Below the pieces are notes generated by a model. That model did no database searches. It saw only the letters and a list, made by a program, of their open reading frames with translations, and was not told the DNA's origin. Both the position numbers and the translations under genes were made by a program. Positions 50,102-52,545 of a DNA stretch of 52,545 bases are shown here, piece by piece (position 1 is the first letter of the stretch; each line of letters starts with the position of its first letter). The stretch comes from JAISFI01 sp031553775 (GTDB lineage Bacteria; Bacteroidota; Bacteroidia; Bacteroidales; Azobacteroidaceae). Where the stretch lies: the NCBI GenBank assembly GCA_031553775.1, contig JAVBLA010000026.1, positions 1 through 52,545 on the forward strand, written 5' to 3'.

Positions 50102-50815
50102 ATGAAAAAGCAAATAAAATTATTGGAAAGCATATTTTTTGCCTTATTTTTATTATTTCTGGCTTCATGTAAGCCCTCCCAAAAAATAGTCTACAACACG
50201 GATAGTATTAAGCAATACCACGAATCATCGGGAGTGACTATTTCTATCCAGTCGTTTGAAGATATCCGTTCGGAATCGGAGGTAAATCAGGCACAATTAT
50301 TTGCTAAAGATGTTATTTCATCAGTGAATAAAAAAACGACTTGCATTAATGCTGAAAAATTGTATAAAACTCCGATAGGACTTCAAATGTCGGATATATT
50401 TGCCAAACATCTGGATAAAAAGGGATTTTTTTCTACAGTACTTCTCAATCAAAAAGAAAGAACCGATTATTATGTCACTGCAAAAATCAGGCATTTTTAT
50501 GGAATGCAGGACTATTCGTCTTCTAAAGCAGTTGGGGCTAATTTCGGTTTGATCGGTGCTTTGGCTACTGCCGGAATAAAAACTAAGGGTGAGATTATTA
50601 TTGAATTATCTGATATCTGTTTGTATGATAAAACAGACAATTTAATAGCAAAAGTAGGCGATTTCAGAAAAGAATATACCGGCGAGTTCCCTGTAGATGC
50701 TTACTGCTATTGTATTTATCAGAATATTAATAATAAACTGATCGAATTCAATGAAGAATTGGGAAAGATGCTGTTCATGGAAGTGAAAAATACTAAAACA
50801 ACTGCGATATTCTGA
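50102..50815 (+). CDS. Lipoprotein of unknown function
   Basis: The protein has 237 residues. The signal ends at LLFLASC (Cys23). The mature part has VTISIQSFEDIRSESEVNQ, PIGLQMSDIFAKHLDKKGFF and TDYYVTAKIRHFYGMQDYSS, a beta-alpha-beta pattern like lipoproteins that partner envelope transport (YajG/DUF4410-type). A glycine-rich hydrophobic stretch (GANFGLIGALATAGIKTKGE) sits in the middle. It lies 44 bases after paralogue 2, so it is probably in the same transcript. The assignment to a family is tentative. Confidence 0.6.
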   Translation: MKKQIKLLESIFFALFLLFLASCKPSQKIVYNTDSIKQYHESSGVTISIQSFEDIRSESEVNQAQLFAKDVISSVNKKTTCINAEKLYKTPIGLQMSDIFAKHLDKKGFFSTVLLNQKERTDYYVTAKIRHFYGMQDYSSSKAVGANFGLIGALATAGIKTKGEIIIELSDICLYDKTDNLIAKVGDFRKEYTGEFPVDAYCYCIYQNINNKLIEFNEELGKMLFMEVKNTKTTAIF

Positions 50816-50821
50816 CATTTG

Positions 50822-50853
50822 TTTGGAAATTTCCCAAATATTCTATACCTTTG
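50822..50853 (+). promoter_or_regulatory. Promoter of the histidine operon
   Basis: TTTG (50822-50825) and TACCTTTG (50846-50853) are 20 bases apart. The leader peptide begins at 50874. Confidence 0.7.
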
Positions 50854-50873
50854 CGATGTAAAAATAATTTAAG

Positions 50874-50915
50874 ATGACAAATTTAAAACATAACCATCAT
50901 CATTTCAGCGAATAA
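50874..50915 (+). CDS. His-rich leader peptide of the histidine operon
   Basis: The ATG at 50874 encodes MTNLKHNHHHFSE and then TAA, with four histidine codons (CAT) within five positions. It lies between the promoter and the attenuator-like terminator, directly ahead of hisG. In His-leader attenuation, slow translation at His codons when charged tRNA-His is low keeps the downstream genes on. Length and placement match that model. Confidence 0.75.
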   Translation: MTNLKHNHHHFSE

Positions 50916-50950
50916 TCTTCGGTGAAGCTATGGGTGTGTAAAAAATATAC

Positions 50951-50980
50951 AAGGCTTGCCGGATAGGGTGAGCCTTTTTT
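50951..50980 (+). terminator. Attenuator-like terminator ahead of hisG
   Basis: AAGGCTTGCC (50951-50960) pairs with GGGTGAGCCTT (50966-50976), with two G-T pairs, and is followed by TTTTTT. It ends 20 bases before the hisG ATG, 35 bases after the leader stop. The competing antiterminator helix was not resolved; CTTC-GGT-GAAG at 50918-50928 is a candidate pause hairpin. Confidence 0.75.
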
Positions 50981-50999
50981 ATTAAAAATAAAACGATTT

Positions 51000-51851
51000 A
51001 TGCTACGAATTGCTGTGCAGGCCAAAGGCCGTTTGTATGAAGAAACAATGGAATTGTTGAATGAAGCAGGAGTGAAGCTGACTCCTGGCAAAAGGAGTTT
51101 GCTGGTTCCCTCCAAATCATTTCCGGTAGAATTGCTTTTCTTGCGGGACGATGATATTCCTCAGTCGGTGGCTACAGGAGTGGCGGATGTTGGTATCGTC
51201 GGTGAAAATGAATTCATGGAGAAAAAGCAGGATGCCAATATTATCAAGCGACTGGGATTCAGTAAATGCCGTTTATCCCTGGCCATTCCAAAAGATGAAG
51301 AATACCATGGATCGAATTGGTTTGCAGGCAAAAAAATTGCAACTTCATATCCGGAAATTCTGGATGATTTCCTGAAAAAAAATGCTATCAAAGCAGAAAT
51401 TCATGTAATCAGCGGTTCGGTGGAAATTGCGCCGGGTATCGGACTGGCTGATGCCATCTTTGATATAGTCAGCTCGGGCAGTACACTCGTCAGCAACCAC
51501 CTGAAGGAAGTAGAAACAGTTATGCAATCGGAAGCCCTCCTGATCGGACATACCCGCTTAAACAAGGAAAAACAGGAAATCCTGGACGAACTGATCTTCC
51601 GGATAGATGCCGTACAAGCTGCCGAAGGAAAAAAATACATCCTTCTGAATATACCAAATGATAAACTGGACCAGATATCGGAAATCCTCCCGGGAATGAA
51701 AAGCCCTACAGTAATGCCCCTGGCAGGAACCGGATGGAGTTCCGTACATTCGGTAATCGAAGAAAAACGTTTCTGGGAAATTATAGGAAAATTAAAGGCC
51801 CTCGGCGCAGAAGGAATTCTGGTAGTTCCCATCGAGAAAATGATATTATAA
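51000..51851 (+). CDS. hisG: ATP phosphoribosyltransferase, long form
   Basis: The protein has 283 residues, with the C-terminal regulatory domain, so it is the long HisG that does not need HisZ. It joins ATP and PRPP in the first step of histidine synthesis. Seen: LRIAVQAKGRLYEETMELL, DDIPQSVATGVADVGIVGEN, KIATSYPEILDDFLKKN, ISGSVEIAPGIGLADAIFDI, and C-terminal YILLNIPNDKLDQISEILPG, SPTVMPLAGTGW. The regulatory ACT-like domain is the usual site for histidine feedback. It follows a His leader and attenuator and precedes hisD. Confidence 0.96.
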   Translation: MLRIAVQAKGRLYEETMELLNEAGVKLTPGKRSLLVPSKSFPVELLFLRDDDIPQSVATGVADVGIVGENEFMEKKQDANIIKRLGFSKCRLSLAIPKDEEYHGSNWFAGKKIATSYPEILDDFLKKNAIKAEIHVISGSVEIAPGIGLADAIFDIVSSGSTLVSNHLKEVETVMQSEALLIGHTRLNKEKQEILDELIFRIDAVQAAEGKKYILLNIPNDKLDQISEILPGMKSPTVMPLAGTGWSSVHSVIEEKRFWEIIGKLKALGAEGILVVPIEKMIL

Positions 51852-51918
51852 TTAAAATTGATTATATGCAGGTTTTTCAAGAAAATAGAAGATCTATCTC
51901 AAAAGTTATCATTGATCA

Positions 51919-51945
51919 TCATTGCGAGCGATAATGAAGCAATGA
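51919..51945. repeat. ATTGC...GCAAT repetitive palindromic element, second copy
   Basis: TCATTGC (51919-51925) and GCAATGA (51939-51945) flank GAGCGATAATGAA. It is related to 26023-26049. It lies in the 151-base gap between hisG and hisD, where it may affect mRNA stability. ATTTTCAATT words follow at about 51971-51995. Confidence 0.55.
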
Positions 51946-52002
51946 TAAAATACCCCATCTTTTAAAACATCATTTTCAATTATCAATTTTCAATTCTTAT
52001 TC

Positions 52003-52545
52003 ATGCAACTCATCAAATACCCCCCCAAAAAAGACTGGAACAATATCCTGGCTCGCCCGTTACTGGACGATTCCCTTCTGACCGATAAAGTCAAAAAAAT
52101 ACTGGAAGACGTCCGTAACAAGGGTGATCAGGCCGTATTGGAATATGAAGTACGTTTCGACGGGGTAAATATGAAAAGCTTACAGGTATTGCCCGAAGAA
52201 ATAGAACAGGCGATAAACCGGGTCCCGGAAGACCTGAAAGACGCCATTCGCCTGGCAATGAAAAACATCCGGACGTTTCATATTGCACAGCAATTGATCT
52301 CCCGTAAAGTAGAAACCATGCCGGGAGTAACCTGCTGGCAAAAAGCAGTTCCTATTCAAAAAATAGGCTTATATGTTCCGGGAGGAACAGCACCTCTGTT
52401 TTCTACGGTAATTATGCTTGCAGTACCTGCGAAGATTGCTGGATGTAATGAAATTATACTCTGTTCGCCTCCGGATAAAAATGGAAATATCCACCCGGCT
52501 GTTTTGTTTGCCGCCCACGAAGCAGGAGTAGATAAAATTTTTAAA
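52003..52545 (+). CDS. hisD: Histidinol dehydrogenase, N-terminal part (partial)
   Basis: 181 codons are visible from MQLIKYPPKKDWNNILARPL to the right edge and the frame is still open. It oxidises histidinol to histidine in the last two steps of the pathway. Seen: VKKILEDVRNKGDQAVLEYE, the QKAVPIQKIGLYVPGGTAPL NAD-binding signature and STVIMLAVPAKIAGCNEIIL. It continues the his operon after hisG. The catalytic His/Glu and zinc ligands lie beyond the window. Confidence 0.95.
   Translation, partial: MQLIKYPPKKDWNNILARPLLDDSLLTDKVKKILEDVRNKGDQAVLEYEVRFDGVNMKSLQVLPEEIEQAINRVPEDLKDAIRLAMKNIRTFHIAQQLISRKVETMPGVTCWQKAVPIQKIGLYVPGGTAPLFSTVIMLAVPAKIAGCNEIILCSPPDKNGNIHPAVLFAAHEAGVDKIFK

Noticed and set aside
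50918..50928. CTTC-GGT-GAAG considered as the antiterminator of the his leader
   Set aside because: It is a local hairpin and does not compete with the terminator arms; kept only as a possible pause site.
1..52545. Search for tRNA, rRNA, CRISPR arrays, integrase genes and complete insertion sequences
   Set aside because: None could be recognised by reading; the only mobile traces are the broken mobilisation genes and short repeats.

Overview
The window comes from the chromosome of a Bacteroidota bacterium, most likely order Bacteroidales. The evidence is the repeated Bacteroidetes -7 promoter element TAnnTTTG (sometimes with a TTTG/TTG element about 19-21 bases upstream), 'AQ'-type signal peptides and many lipoproteins, a type IX secretion (T9SS) cargo protein with its C-terminal sorting domain, a DUF5103-type T9SS plug protein, tetratricopeptide-repeat (TPR) sensor kinases, and AraC regulators with membrane-spanning N-termini. 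Species cannot be named from sequence reading alone.

Layout. (1) 1-4382: start of a TPR-type exported protein running off the left edge, a tandem pair of membrane-anchored AraC regulators, and a lipoprotein MsrB-MsrA fusion. (2) 4383-about 11760: an accessory island with hipB/hipA, broken mobilisation genes, a small XRE regulator, a scar holding a fragment of a type I restriction specificity gene (hsdS), a two-gene NYN nuclease + NACHT-like NTPase module, and rhuM. This is the defence-like and most novel part of the window. (3) 11735-18120, minus strand: a 2-oxoacid dehydrogenase operon in the order E3 (lpdA), lipoate ligase, E2, fused E1 alpha/beta, flavodoxin, with a palindrome beside its likely promoter. 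(4) 18192-21060: a half-length AspT-type transporter next to a PLP aspartate 4-decarboxylase, then an NlpE-like lipoprotein. (5) 21493-25955: a small membrane protein translationally coupled to a 1359-residue T9SS cargo protein. (6) 26212-27378: AAA/DUF4143 ATPase. (7) 27347-38315: two paralogous sensor kinase/response regulator pairs. Each is divergent from a lipoprotein-led operon and each has a CCC-type palindrome with a TTTT centre at nearly the same distance from the target promoter. nfo lies between them. (8) 38445-47965: housekeeping genes panB, T9SS plug protein, acyl-CoA synthetase, clpB, a small acidic protein, a glycine-zipper OmpA lipoprotein, mtgA and lipB. (9) 48211-50815: two paralogous beta-barrel proteins and a lipoprotein. 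(10) 50822-52545: start of the histidine operon with a His-rich leader peptide, an attenuator-like terminator, hisG and the beginning of hisD.

How the genes fit together. The E1/E2/E3 complex needs lipoylated E2, and the window holds both lipoate salvage (lplA in the same operon) and de novo octanoyl transfer (lipB). The two kinase systems probably each control an envelope-lipoprotein operon. The NYN/NACHT pair, sitting in a decayed restriction locus beside hipBA and rhuM, is best read as a candidate anti-phage system. Several intergenic gaps carry a repeat of roughly 100-135 bases with inverted AAGAGTT-type ends, plus ATTTTCAATT-rich inverted repeats and two ATTGC...GCAAT elements.
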